This document shows, piece after piece, positions 7,630-15,128 of a stretch of 15,428 bases of DNA. Below the pieces are notes generated by a model, which saw only the letters and a program-made list of their open reading frames with translations, had not been told where the DNA came from and searched no databases. The position numbers and the translations under genes were made by a program. The stretch is from Actinoallomurus sp048498315 (GTDB taxonomy: Bacteria; Actinomycetota; Actinomycetes; Streptosporangiales; Streptosporangiaceae), in the NCBI GenBank assembly GCA_048498315.1, contig JBEHYF010000133.1:1-15428 (forward strand). The letters run 5' to 3'. Position 1 is the stretch's first letter. The number at the start of each line of letters is the position of its first letter.

Positions 7630-7748
7630 CCCGGCTTCTCGGGAGAGCCCGGTCGGCGCGCCTCGCCACGAGTGATGGGCCGGAGCACCGGGCACCGCTC
7701 AGGGGACGGCCGGCGCCGCACGAGGCGGTGCGCCGGATGCGGGCGGTG

Positions 7749-7764
7749 CGGCGGATGTCCGCCG
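7749..7764. terminator. Hairpin abutting the P1 peptidase stop codon
   Basis: CGGCGG (7749-7754) and CCGCCG (7759-7764) with loop ATGT, one base from the TGA (7766-7768) of the leftward peptidase gene. A second, larger stem (CCGGCGC at 7710-7716 with GCGCCGG at 7730-7736) lies further downstream and may reinforce it. Confidence 0.6.
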
Positions 7765-7765
7765 G

Positions 7766-8851
7766 TCACAGGCCGGCCGAGGCCCGCGGGTACAGGGACC
7801 GGTACGACGGCAGGTCCCCGTACGGCTCGGCGGCGAGCAGCGCGTGCACGATGGCGCGGGCGACCGCGTCGCCGGCGGCCGCGTGGATCCGGCTCAACGC
7901 CGCGCTCCGCTCCGCCGCGGCGCGCGGCCCGTCGCCGTCTCCCGGCAGCGGCACCGCTCCGGTGGCCAGCCCGAAGAGCGTGTCGCCGTCGTACAGCGTG
8001 TGCGCAGGCCGCAGCGCGCGGGCCAGGCCGTCGTGGCCGGCCCCGGCGAGGCGGGCCGCTTCGGCCCGGCCGAGCGCCGCGTTCGTGGCGACCACACCGA
8101 TCACCGTGTTCATCGGCGATGGGGCGGCGGCCCGCTCGGCAAGCCGCGCCAGCGCGGCGCGGTGCTCCTCCGCCGACGGCGTGCGCAGCGGGAACTCCCC
8201 GTCCAGGCCGTACGGCAGCCCGTACGGCAGACCGGTGCGCGGGTCGACCGCGGACCCGGCGGCGTTCGCAGCGACCAGCGCCGCCACCACGATGCCGTCG
8301 TCCACGAGCGCGCTCGCGGTGCCGATGCCGGCCCGCAGCCGTCCGGTCAGCGCCCCGGTCCCGGCGCCGACGCCGCCCTGGGCCACCGCGTCGCCGCCGG
8401 CCGCCTCCGCCGCGGCGGACACCGCGAGGCGGCCCATTTCTGCGTCGGGGCGGGCGGCGAAGTCGCCGCCGCGCCCGAGGTCGAACAGCCCGGCCGCCGG
8501 CACCACCGGCACCACCTCGCCGGGCCCGGACCCCACCGGGAAGCCGCGCCCGTGCTCCTCCAGCCAGCGGACGACGCCGTCGGTCGCTGCCAGCCCGTAC
8601 GCGCTGCCGCCGGTGAGCACGACCGCATCGATCCGGGGCACCAGGTTCCGTGGGTCGAGGGCGTCGGTCTCCCGCGTCGCGGGACCCCCGCCGCGGACGT
8701 CCAGGCCCGCGACCATGCCGCCCTCGGGTGCGAGCACGACGGTCGTCCCGGTGAGCCATCCGTCGCCGGTGCGCTGGGCGTGCCCGACGCGCAGCCCGGC
8801 CACGTCGGTCAGCGCGTTACCGGGCCCCGGCCGTGTCGCGAGAGGGATCAC
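7766..8851 (-). CDS. P1 family peptidase (DmpA-like N-terminal nucleophile aminopeptidase)
   Basis: A 361-aa protein of peptidase family S58/P1 (DmpA, BapA, 'endo-type 6-aminohexanoate hydrolase'-like). These proteins cleave themselves into alpha and beta subunits, exposing a Ser or Thr nucleophile, and act as aminopeptidases or amidases. Visible signatures: N-terminal LTDVAGLRVGHAQ (14-26), VVLTGGSAYGLAATDGV (77-93), GRGFPVGSGPGEVVPVVPAA, GGVGAGTGA (159-167), and the cleavage site MNTVIGVVATNAAL, where T249 after N248 should be the nucleophile. DGDTLFGLATG near the C-terminus is also typical. The GTG start at 8851 has AGGA about 7-8 nt upstream. Length is normal. It follows the serine hydrolase in the same direction, but a hairpin separates them. 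The physiological substrate is unknown. Confidence 0.92.
   Translation of the reverse strand: MIPLATRPGPGNALTDVAGLRVGHAQRTGDGWLTGTTVVLAPEGGMVAGLDVRGGGPATRETDALDPRNLVPRIDAVVLTGGSAYGLAATDGVVRWLEEHGRGFPVGSGPGEVVPVVPAAGLFDLGRGGDFAARPDAEMGRLAVSAAAEAAGGDAVAQGGVGAGTGALTGRLRAGIGTASALVDDGIVVAALVAANAAGSAVDPRTGLPYGLPYGLDGEFPLRTPSAEEHRAALARLAERAAAPSPMNTVIGVVATNAALGRAEAARLAGAGHDGLARALRPAHTLYDGDTLFGLATGAVPLPGDGDGPRAAAERSAALSRIHAAAGDAVARAIVHALLAAEPYGDLPSYRSLYPRASAGL
8208..8230. repeat. 12-bp tandem repeat inside the P1 peptidase gene
   Basis: CCGTACGGCAGC is followed directly by CCGTACGGCAGA (8208-8219, 8220-8231). On the minus strand it encodes a doubled L-P-Y-G within GLPYGLPYGLDGEF (about residues 207-220). 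The reading frame is kept. It may be a recent slippage duplication or the normal state of this loop. Confidence 0.6.
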
Positions 8852-8897
8852 GTCCCGATCCTGTCATACCGGGACGCGACCGGACGCTGGACGAGGA

Positions 8898-8925
8898 GGC
8901 ACGTCCGGCGGCCGGCCGGCGTGCC
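8898..8925. terminator. Long hairpin between the serine hydrolase and P1 peptidase genes
   Basis: GGCACG (8898-8903) pairs with CGTGCC (8920-8925). After a one-base T bulge, CCGGC (8905-8909) pairs with GCCGG (8915-8919), giving 11 bp and a 5-nt loop. It lies 29 nt past the stop of the upstream leftward gene and about 45 nt before the GTG of the next, so it probably separates the two transcripts. Confidence 0.6.
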
Positions 8926-8953
8926 CGGGCCGGGGCCGGAGCACCCGCGCCGG

Positions 8954-10180
8954 TCAGCGGTTCAGGGCGAGGGTGGCGAGGTGGCGGGCGATGCCGTTGA
9001 CGTCGGTGTTCTGGACGTTGCTGAGCACGACGACGGCGATGTCGTCGTCGGGCATGTACACGTTGCCGGCGTGGTACCCCTGCAGGAGGCCCGGGTGGTA
9101 GAGGTACCGGTGGCCGTTCAGGCTGTCGACCAGCCAGGCGAAGGCGTAGCCGGTGGACGGTGAGTCGAGGCACCCGCTCGACGGGCAGCGGGCCTGCGGC
9201 GTGAAGGCCTCACGCACGGTGGCGGCCGGCAGGATCACGTCGGCGCCGAAGGACCGGTCGAAGCGGGCGAGGTCGTCGACGGTCGAGTACACGCCGCCCG
9301 CGGCGTTCGCCTCCGAGCCGATGATGGGGCCGGCCGGCCGGCCTGGGCGCAGGTAGCCCTTGGCGTATCCCGCCGGCGGGTAGCCGAGGCTGTACCCCGT
9401 GCGGGTCAGGCCCAGCGGCGCGGTGATCTCGTCGCGGAGGACGTGGCCGTACGGTTTCCCGGTGACCTTCTCGATGATCGCGCCGGCGAGGATGTAGCCG
9501 GAGTTGCTGTACTTCCAGGACGTGCCGGGTGGGAAGTCGAGCGGCTTTTTCGCGAACCTGGCGATGAGCGCCTTCGTGGTGGTGGGCTTGTTCAGGCTCG
9601 GGAAGAACCAGCTCATTTCGGATATGTCGGGGATCCCGGACGTGTGGGTGAGGATCTGGCGGATCGTGATCGGCCGCCACGCGTCCGGGCAGCTCGCGAC
9701 GTACGTCGGCACGAGGTAGCGGCAGATCTGGTCGTCCAGGCGGAGCAGGCCGCGGTCCCGCAGCTTCAGCACCAGCGTGGCGGTGAACTGCTTGCTGACC
9801 GAGGCGAGCCGGAAGATCGTGGTGGGGCGGTTCGGCACGTGCTTCTTGGCGTCCGCGGTCCCGGCGGCGAACCGCGCCAGCTCCTGCCCGTGCCGGACGA
9901 CCGTCGCGGCGCCGGTGAATTTGCCCTTGGCCGCCAGGCCCTGCAGGTAGGAGGCCATCGCCGCGGCGGCCGGGTCGCCCTCGGGTGCCGGTGAGACGGC
10001 CAGGCGGCTGGTCGGCGCCGTCGCCGACGGCGCGGCCAGGCCTACCGGCGGGCGGGCGGGTCCGCCGCCGGCCTCGCTGCCGCACGCGGTCGCGGTGCCC
10101 GCGAGAGCAAGTGCCAGCGCGCTGACGAGGCCGCAGATCCGGACACGTACCGTTGTCTTCCCATCGCCCTGCGGACGCAC
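8954..10180 (-). CDS. Exported serine hydrolase, class C beta-lactamase / D-Ala-D-Ala carboxypeptidase-like
   Basis: A 408-aa penicillin-binding-protein-fold hydrolase. The N-terminus has a basic start, a hydrophobic core (LVSALALALAGTATA, about 18-32) and a cysteine at 33. This is a lipoprotein-like signal, although the -3 residue is alanine rather than leucine. A Pro/Ala-rich linker (to about 72) precedes the catalytic domain. Active-site motifs are S127-V-S-K130 (SxxK), Y224-S-N226 (YxN) in KYSNSGY, and H362-P-G364 in the position of the KTG/HxG box. TFTP-like landmarks LTHTSGIPD and GGVYSTVDDLARF are present. Such proteins act outside the membrane as peptidases, esterases or carboxypeptidases; the name does not imply antibiotic resistance. 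The GTG start at 10180 has AGG about 9 nt upstream. Its substrate is unknown. Confidence 0.92.
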   Translation of the reverse strand: MRPQGDGKTTVRVRICGLVSALALALAGTATACGSEAGGGPARPPVGLAAPSATAPTSRLAVSPAPEGDPAAAAMASYLQGLAAKGKFTGAATVVRHGQELARFAAGTADAKKHVPNRPTTIFRLASVSKQFTATLVLKLRDRGLLRLDDQICRYLVPTYVASCPDAWRPITIRQILTHTSGIPDISEMSWFFPSLNKPTTTKALIARFAKKPLDFPPGTSWKYSNSGYILAGAIIEKVTGKPYGHVLRDEITAPLGLTRTGYSLGYPPAGYAKGYLRPGRPAGPIIGSEANAAGGVYSTVDDLARFDRSFGADVILPAATVREAFTPQARCPSSGCLDSPSTGYAFAWLVDSLNGHRYLYHPGLLQGYHAGNVYMPDDDIAVVVLSNVQNTDVNGIARHLATLALNR

Positions 10181-10326
10181 TTGATGAAACCTGCCAAAGA
10201 TCGCCCCGATATCTGACCTCTGCAGGCTATCCGCCCCGAGAGGGTCGCCCGTCCGTACGTTCCCGCGAATGAGCCGTGATCACTCAGGGTAGTTGTCGAT
10301 CAATGTAAATTTTGCCGGGGGGCGAG

Positions 10327-11235
10327 ATGCGTGCTGTCACCGTGTCCGGAGTCGGGGCCAGGCCGGAGCTGACCGAGCAGCCGGTGCCCGAGCCCGGGCC
10401 AGGAGAGGTGCTGGTCCGGTTGAGCGCCGCCGCGCTCAACCCGTACGACTGGAAGGTCATCGACGGGGCGGTCGCCGACACGAGATTCCCGCTGGTCGTC
10501 GGCGTCGACGGGGCGGGTACGGTCGAGCGGGCCGGCCCCGGCGTCACCGCCTTCCGGCCGGGGGATCCGGTGTTCGGCCAGTTCGGCGATCCGCGCCGCG
10601 GCCGGGGATCGTTCGCCGAGATGGCCGTCGCTCCGGTGACGGCGCTCGCGCCGCCGCCGCGCACGATCGCGCTGAGCGAGGCCGCGGCGGTGCCGACGGC
10701 GGGCACGACGGCGTTGAACCTCATCGACCGGGTCGGCCGCGCGCGCCGGCTCCTGATCGTCGGGGCGACCGGCGGCGTCGGGACGTTCGCCACCCAGCTC
10801 GCCGCCGCCCGCGGCATGGCCGTCATCGCCACGGCGAGCCGTGACAAGGCCGACCTGATGCGCGCCCTCGGTGCCGTGGAGATCGCCGTCCGGAACGGGG
10901 GGCCGCTCGCCGCGCAGATCGACCCGCAGGTGGACGCGGTGATCGATCTGGTCAGTGACACCGAACGGCTGCGCGCCCTGCTGCCCGCCGTGCGGCCCGG
11001 CGGCACGGTGCTCAGCCCGGTGTTCGCCGTGCCGGAGGAGGGGCTGCCCGGCGTCCGGGCCGAGAACTTCCTCAACCGGGCGGACGCCGAGCTCCTCGAC
11101 CGGCTCGCGCACGAGATCGACTCCGGGCACATCCGCGTCGTCATCGGCGACACCGTGACGCTGTCGCAGGCGCCGGAGGCGATCGAGCACAGCCGCACGG
11201 GGCGCGCCCGCGGCAAGACCGTCATCGTGATCTGA
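10327..11235 (+). CDS. Zinc-free NADP-dependent alcohol dehydrogenase/quinone oxidoreductase (MDR)
   Basis: A 302-aa medium-chain reductase of the quinone oxidoreductase type. The catalytic domain contains AAALNPYDWKVIDG (35-48) and FPLVVGVDGAGTV (54-66), the usual signature that replaces the zinc site. The cofactor domain has LIVGATGGVGTFATQLA (143-159; AxxGxxG), and the C-terminus GRARGKTVIVI is the standard ending. The likely role is cytoplasmic NADPH-dependent reduction of quinones or activated alkenes. The start ATG at 10327 follows a GGGGGGCG stretch at 4-5 nt; an in-frame ATG at 10312 would overlap this SD. The upstream 145 bp, shared with the divergent serine hydrolase, include an AT-rich patch (10290-10315) that probably holds the promoter. 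It has no fusion or truncation. Confidence 0.92.
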   Translation: MRAVTVSGVGARPELTEQPVPEPGPGEVLVRLSAAALNPYDWKVIDGAVADTRFPLVVGVDGAGTVERAGPGVTAFRPGDPVFGQFGDPRRGRGSFAEMAVAPVTALAPPPRTIALSEAAAVPTAGTTALNLIDRVGRARRLLIVGATGGVGTFATQLAAARGMAVIATASRDKADLMRALGAVEIAVRNGGPLAAQIDPQVDAVIDLVSDTERLRALLPAVRPGGTVLSPVFAVPEEGLPGVRAENFLNRADAELLDRLAHEIDSGHIRVVIGDTVTLSQAPEAIEHSRTGRARGKTVIVI

Positions 11236-11249
11236 GCCGCGGACGCGGC
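11236..11249. terminator. Hairpin filling the 17-bp gap between convergent genes
   Basis: GCCGC (11236-11240) and GCGGC (11245-11249) flank GGAC (the repeat extends to 6 bp with a 2-base centre). It starts directly after the TGA of the rightward oxidoreductase and ends 3 bp before the stop of the leftward hpnR gene, so one short stem serves both. Confidence 0.55.
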
Positions 11250-11252
11250 GCC

Positions 11253-12728
11253 TCAGCGGGAACGCCGGTGGATGTACAGCTCCCGCCGGTCGCGCGGGGC
11301 CATCGTCCGGTGGTCGGGCACCGGAAGCTCGTAGTGGACCTCCCGCTGGTGGTCGCCGAACTGGCGGTCGGCGTTGTACACCTTGTGGAACCTCCAGATG
11401 GACCTGGCGAAGTTCGTCTGCCCCCGCAGGAGGTGCCGGCCGATGATGCCGAGCGTCTGCGCGGCGGCGGCGACGCCGAGGTGCTTGCGGTTCATCACCG
11501 ACTGCGTCTTGACCAGCTCCCGGTAGAACTCGTGCAGGGGCAGCGTGGTCGGCACGACCGCGTGCTGGATGTCGAACAGCCGGTAGTCACGCGAGGTGAG
11601 CTTACGCGACTCGGTGTGCCAGATCTCGGTGCCCGGGTAGGGCGTCATCACCGTGAGGTTGACGATCTCGGGCACCGACAGCGCCCACTCGCGGACGAGG
11701 CGGAACTGCTTGGCGTCCCAGCGCGGGTCGACGATCAGGTTCACCGCGACGGTCAGGCCCATCGCACGGGCCATCTCCAGGGCCTTGATGTTCTGGTCGG
11801 GGTTGGTGCGCTTGCGGTAGAGTTCCAGGCCCTCCTCGTCCAGCGCCTCCATGCCGAGGAACATGTAGTTCAGCCCGAGCCGCCGCCAGCGCCGGAACAC
11901 CTCGGGGTGGCGCAGCAGCACGTCGGCGCGGGTCTCCAGGTAGTACTCCTTCTTCACCTTCCGCTTCTCCAGCTCCGCGGCGATCGCGTCCCCGTGCTCG
12001 GGCCGGATGAAGGCGACGTCGTCGACGATGAACAGGCCGGGCTCCCGGATCGAGGCGACCTCCTCGGCGGCAGCCTCTGGCGACACCTTCCGGTAGCTGC
12101 GGCCGTAGAAGGTCCACGCGCTGCAGAAGGAGCAGTCCCAGGGACAGCCGCGGGTGAACTCGATCGAGGCGGCCGGGTCGAGCACGCCGATGAAGTACTT
12201 GTCGCGCCGCCGGGTCAGGTCGCGCGCCGGCCGCGGCTCATCCAAGCTGTCGAGCAGCAGCGGCGGCTTGGCGCACGATCCCTCGGCGGTGACCGCGCCG
12301 GGAACCTCCGTGAGGCCACCGTCGCGGGCGGCGGCCAGCAACAGCGGCGCCGCCACCTCGCCCTCGCCCCGCAGCACCGCGTCCAGCGCGCCGTCGGCCT
12401 GCTCCAGCACGTGCTTCGCGATGAACGACACGCTGTGCCCGCCGGCGAAGACGAAGCAGCGCGGCAGCACCCGTTTGATCAGTTTGGCCAGGTCGATGAC
12501 CTCGGGCACGTTGGCGAGGTAGTTCAGGCCGAACCCGACCGCCTCGGGTTCGAACTCCCGCAGCTCCCGCTCGAGGTCGCGGTGCGAGAAGATCTGCAGA
12601 TCCATCAGCCGCACCTCGTGCCCGGCCTCGCGCAGCGCGCCGGCGACGCGCTCCACGCCGATGGGCTCCAGCCGCAGGAAGATCTCCGAGTACATGAGGC
12701 CACTGGGGTGGACCAACAGGGTACGCAT
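11253..12728 (-). CDS. hpnR: Hopanoid C-3 methylase HpnR (B12-binding radical SAM)
   Basis: A 491-aa class B radical-SAM methylase. The N-terminal cobalamin-binding domain (1-150) includes MRTLLVHPSGLMYSEIFLRL, FVFAGGHSVSF (92-102) and LRGEGE. The radical-SAM core starts near 185 with the iron-sulfur triad C195, C199, C202 in CPWDCSFCSAWTFYGRSYRK. LFIVDDVAF, EYYLETRADVLLR and MTPYPGTEIW follow. The C-terminal part, with RKLTSRDYRLFDIQHAV, VKTQSVMNRKHLG and HLLRGQTNF, matches my memory of HpnR, which adds a methyl group at C-3 of hopanoids, using SAM and methylcobalamin at the membrane. The start ATG at 12728 has GAAGGA 5 nt upstream. No squalene-hopene cyclase or other hpn gene is in the window. 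The main alternative is a close paralogue acting on another lipid. Confidence 0.88.
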   Translation of the reverse strand: MRTLLVHPSGLMYSEIFLRLEPIGVERVAGALREAGHEVRLMDLQIFSHRDLERELREFEPEAVGFGLNYLANVPEVIDLAKLIKRVLPRCFVFAGGHSVSFIAKHVLEQADGALDAVLRGEGEVAAPLLLAAARDGGLTEVPGAVTAEGSCAKPPLLLDSLDEPRPARDLTRRRDKYFIGVLDPAASIEFTRGCPWDCSFCSAWTFYGRSYRKVSPEAAAEEVASIREPGLFIVDDVAFIRPEHGDAIAAELEKRKVKKEYYLETRADVLLRHPEVFRRWRRLGLNYMFLGMEALDEEGLELYRKRTNPDQNIKALEMARAMGLTVAVNLIVDPRWDAKQFRLVREWALSVPEIVNLTVMTPYPGTEIWHTESRKLTSRDYRLFDIQHAVVPTTLPLHEFYRELVKTQSVMNRKHLGVAAAAQTLGIIGRHLLRGQTNFARSIWRFHKVYNADRQFGDHQREVHYELPVPDHRTMAPRDRRELYIHRRSR

Positions 12729-12882
12729 CGGATCCTTCGCCTGATGTCCGGCTTCGATCGCGGTACCGGCGGCACCGCACAGCCGCCTGCTACCCGGCCC
12801 CTCCTCCGGTTAACGGTGACTCTTCGTCTGGAGCCGGTACATGGGCCGTCGGCCGGTGGGACGAGGCGGGCAAACTGGTCGC

Positions 12883-13059
12883 ATGCGTGCGAGTCGCCTG
12901 GCGTCCATCCTGCTCCTGCTGCAGGCCCGTGGCCAGATGACCGCCCGCGAACTGGCCGCCGAGTTAGAGGTCTCGCTCCGTACGGTCTACCGGGACGTCG
13001 GGGCGCTGTCCGCGGCCGGTGCCCCCGTGTACGCCGAGCGGGGTCCCGCCGGCGGCTTC
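12883..13059 (+). pseudogene. WYL-family (YafY-type) transcriptional regulator, N-terminal HTH fragment
   Basis: The ATG at 12883 opens MRASRLASILLLLQARGQMT, then ARELAAELEVSLRTVYRDV and AAGAPVYAERGPAGGF. This is the complete winged-helix HTH domain of WYL regulators (residues 1-59). In intact members GPAGGF is followed by a linker and a WYL ligand-sensing domain of some 200 residues. Here the sequence after 13059 becomes a Pro/Arg/Ser run unlike any WYL domain in all three frames. The frame stays open to 14037 only because it runs antisense through the next gene. The SD is weak (GGCGGG about 13 nt away). It is divergent from hpnR, so the intact gene might have regulated it; this is speculation. 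A short HTH-only protein is possible but unlikely. Confidence 0.7.
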
Positions 13060-13168
13060 CCCGTCACCGGCCGCGCGGCCCCGTCACGCGGGCCCGCCAC
13101 TGGGCGCGCGGACCGTCGCGCCGTCGAGACGAAACCCGCCCGGTCGGCGGCTCGGCCGGTGTCTCCGC

Positions 13169-13188
13169 CCGGCCGGTCGTCGGGCCGG
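13169..13188. terminator. Hairpin abutting the stop of the four-helix membrane protein
   Basis: CCGGCC (13169-13174) and GGCCGG (13183-13188) with an 8-nt loop, immediately next to the TGA (13189-13191) of the leftward gene. It lies about 110 nt past the last recognisable base of the WYL fragment. Confidence 0.55.
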
Positions 13189-13878
13189 TCAGTCGGCGTC
13201 GCCCGCCCGATCGGCGGAGGGAGGCCGGCCGGGCGCGGGCTCACCGGTCACGGGCTCGCCGGCGACCCGGTGGTCGGCGGGCTCGGCCGGCTGCGGCACC
13301 GGCCGGTCGGCCGGAGTCACCGGGGGTCGGCCGGTCCGGCGCGGCAGCGGCCGCGTCGTCTCGATCGGGCCCGGCCGCTCCTCGACCGAGGTCGGCTCCG
13401 CCGCGCGCTCGGCGAGACGGACGTCCTTGACCCCGACCACCGCGAGGCGGCCCAGGGCGATGGCGGCGAAGAACACCGCGACCACGGCGAGGCCGTACAG
13501 CAGGGCCACCTGCTCGGCGACCTGTCGCGTCGTCCCGCCGACCGGAGCGCCGAGCCGGTCGGCCGCCGACCACAGGCCGCTGAGCGGCACGCCCACCGCG
13601 AACCAGGCACCGCCCACCGCGGCGAGCCAGGCGCCGAAGGCGGCGGTCGCGCGGTTGGCGCTGACGAGCAGGATCAGACCGCCGAGGAAGACGGCGCAGG
13701 CCGGCAGGATCTCCAGCCAGACCCGGCCGGACGTGAACGACCAGGTCGTGTCGGGTGCGAAGGCGAAATGGAAGTATGGGCCTGCGAGAGCGGCGAATCC
13801 GCCCCACAGGCCGAGCAGCATCAGGATGGCCCCGCTGAGGGCGCCCCTGCTGCGCGGCACTCGAAGTATCCCGGTCAT
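13189..13878 (-). CDS. Four-helix integral membrane protein, actinobacterial, unknown function
   Basis: A 229-aa protein with four membrane helices at about residues 14-33, 52-73, 79-101 and 122-144. Conserved-looking segments are RVPRSRGALSGAILMLLGLW, FTSGRVWLEILPA, LILLVSANRATAAFGAWLAA and GGTTRQVAEQVALLYGLAVV. A long hydrophilic tail (150-229), rich in proline, glutamate and arginine, follows and should lie in the cytoplasm. The start ATG at 13878 has AGGAG 9-10 nt upstream. Proteins of this layout are widespread in actinobacteria, but I know no function. It is divergent from the coiled-coil membrane protein at 14030, with 150 bp between. The tail composition is low-complexity and could vary freely. 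Confidence 0.85.
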   Translation of the reverse strand: MTGILRVPRSRGALSGAILMLLGLWGGFAALAGPYFHFAFAPDTTWSFTSGRVWLEILPACAVFLGGLILLVSANRATAAFGAWLAAVGGAWFAVGVPLSGLWSAADRLGAPVGGTTRQVAEQVALLYGLAVVAVFFAAIALGRLAVVGVKDVRLAERAAEPTSVEERPGPIETTRPLPRRTGRPPVTPADRPVPQPAEPADHRVAGEPVTGEPAPGRPPSADRAGDAD

Positions 13879-13988
13879 GGCGATCAGCTCCTGAACTCTC
13901 GGGCGCCTACGGGGTACCCGGTGAAACGCCCTTCAAGCACACTCCGGAGCTGCTTTGGCACGGTGTGCTCGACCTGCGGCGTCGGCGG

Positions 13989-13994
13989 TATAAC
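13989..13994 (+). promoter_or_regulatory. Candidate -10 element (TATAAC)
   Basis: TATAAC at 13989-13994 lies 36 nt before the ATG at 14030 in otherwise GC-rich DNA and is close to the sigma-70-type TATAAT. I see no good -35 at 16-18 bp, so it is only a candidate. Confidence 0.35.
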
Positions 13995-14029
13995 GGGGCC
14001 GGACCGAGCGATGGCGATATGGGGGCTGG

Positions 14030-15109
14030 ATGGCTGAGGAAGGCACGGCGCTCCCGGACGCGGCCGCGCGCGACCTGGCGCTGCTGCGACGGTTCGAGCC
14101 GGTCCTCGCCTACACGAAAGGCGAGCGGTTCTTTCCCGCCGACGCCGCCGCCTACGTGCGCTGCTGCAGCCTGTGGCGGGGCGACGAGCCGATCGTCCCG
14201 GCCGGCGAGCTGACCCTCGACCGCCTCGCCGCCGTCGCGGCGGAACATCCGGGCGCGCCGCAGTCCCTGCTGCTCGTCCAGCGGCCCTTCGCCCGGCGGA
14301 AGGTCCGCCGGTTCCGCGCCGCCCGCGCCAAGCCGCCGATCGCGCGGTCCGGGCGGCTCGCGGCGGTCGGGTTGATGGGCCGGGTCCGCGCGCTGTGGGC
14401 CGACCCGCTCGGCTGGGCCGGCCTGCAGAAGATCCCTCCGGACCCGGAGGAGCAGCGGCGGGACCTGCGCGACCGCATCGCCGCCCTCGATGAGGAGATC
14501 AAGGACGCCGACGCCGGGATCGAACGCGACCGTGCCGCGCTGCGCCGGCTGCGGGCCACCGCCGTCTCGCTCGACGGCCATGGCGGCGCCCGCAGGCTCG
14601 CCAGGCGGCGGTGGGCGGAGGTCGCCGCCGCCGAGGCCGCGCTGGCGGTTCGGGTGCGCGAGCGCACCGAACTGGTCGAAGAGCGCGCCGCGCACGAGGC
14701 CGCCCTGGCCCGGCCGGCCGTGCCCGAGGACCCCCAGGCGCACCTGCGCGAACCGCACCGCCCGTACCTGCCCGGCCGGGGGCCGCGTACCCGGTTCCTG
14801 CACGTCTGGGCGGCGCTCAGCACGCCGTTGTTCATCCTCGCCGTGGTGGCGATCTTCGTCGTGCCGCACGAGCCGGTCGCGGTCCTGTTCGGCGCTCTGG
14901 TGCTGCTGTTCGTGACGATGGAGGCGTGGGCGCGCCGCAGGCTGCTGGCCTTCGCCACCGGGCTGCTCGTGCTCGCCGCCGCCATGGGCGCCGCCGCGCT
15001 GCTCGGCCTGGCGATCGTGTACGGCGGCAGGTACGTGCTGCTGGCACCGCTCGTGGTCGTCGCCGGCGTGCTGTTGGTCGTCAACCTGCGCGAGCTGTTC
15101 CACCGCTGA
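14030..15109 (+). CDS. Coiled-coil membrane protein; middle domain apparently deleted
   Basis: A 359-aa ORF with four parts: an N-terminal soluble region (1-117; EPVLAYTKGERFFPADAAAY, YVRCCSLW, GRLAAVGLMGR), a joining segment (WADPLGWAGLQKIPPDPE, 123-140), a coiled coil rich in Glu/Arg/Ala (about 140-228), and, after PQAHLREPHRPY, a C-terminal block of about four membrane helices (260-352). I recall large actinobacterial proteins in which similar N-terminal and 'DPxGWAGLxKxPP' segments are separated by several hundred residues that include a tryptophan-rich 'NDHEADWEQ'-type domain. None of that is present here, so the frame looks joined around 14381-14395. The ATG at 14030 has GGGGG upstream and a TATAAC further up. 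The function is unknown. It may still be expressed. Confidence 0.75.
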   Translation: MAEEGTALPDAAARDLALLRRFEPVLAYTKGERFFPADAAAYVRCCSLWRGDEPIVPAGELTLDRLAAVAAEHPGAPQSLLLVQRPFARRKVRRFRAARAKPPIARSGRLAAVGLMGRVRALWADPLGWAGLQKIPPDPEEQRRDLRDRIAALDEEIKDADAGIERDRAALRRLRATAVSLDGHGGARRLARRRWAEVAAAEAALAVRVRERTELVEERAAHEAALARPAVPEDPQAHLREPHRPYLPGRGPRTRFLHVWAALSTPLFILAVVAIFVVPHEPVAVLFGALVLLFVTMEAWARRRLLAFATGLLVLAAAMGAAALLGLAIVYGGRYVLLAPLVVVAGVLLVVNLRELFHR

Positions 15110-15128
15110 GACCACCGGCACCGCGACC

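Noticed and set aside
7444..7695. N-terminal extension of the SnoaL-like protein up to the GTG at 7695
   Set aside because: The stretch has no SD, does not resemble SnoaL N-termini, and the opposite strand encodes a recognisable TetR tail.
8954..10180. True antibiotic-resistance beta-lactamase
   Set aside because: It has the SxxK, YxN and HxG motifs shared by many exported esterases and peptidases, and nothing specific for class C beta-lactamases.
12729..12882. Cobalamin riboswitch upstream of the B12-dependent hpnR gene
   Set aside because: The 150-bp gap shows no B12-box-like conserved segment and is too short for the full element.
11268..13430. Long rightward open frame opposite hpnR
   Set aside because: It is the antisense of a complete HpnR and has only low-complexity His/Gln/Arg/Gly content; no SD.
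12883..14037. One long fused protein starting with the WYL-type HTH and continuing for some 380 residues
   Set aside because: After 13059 the frame is low-complexity Pro/Arg/Gly and, from 13189, it is antisense to a convincing four-helix membrane protein. The open frame is a by-product of high GC.
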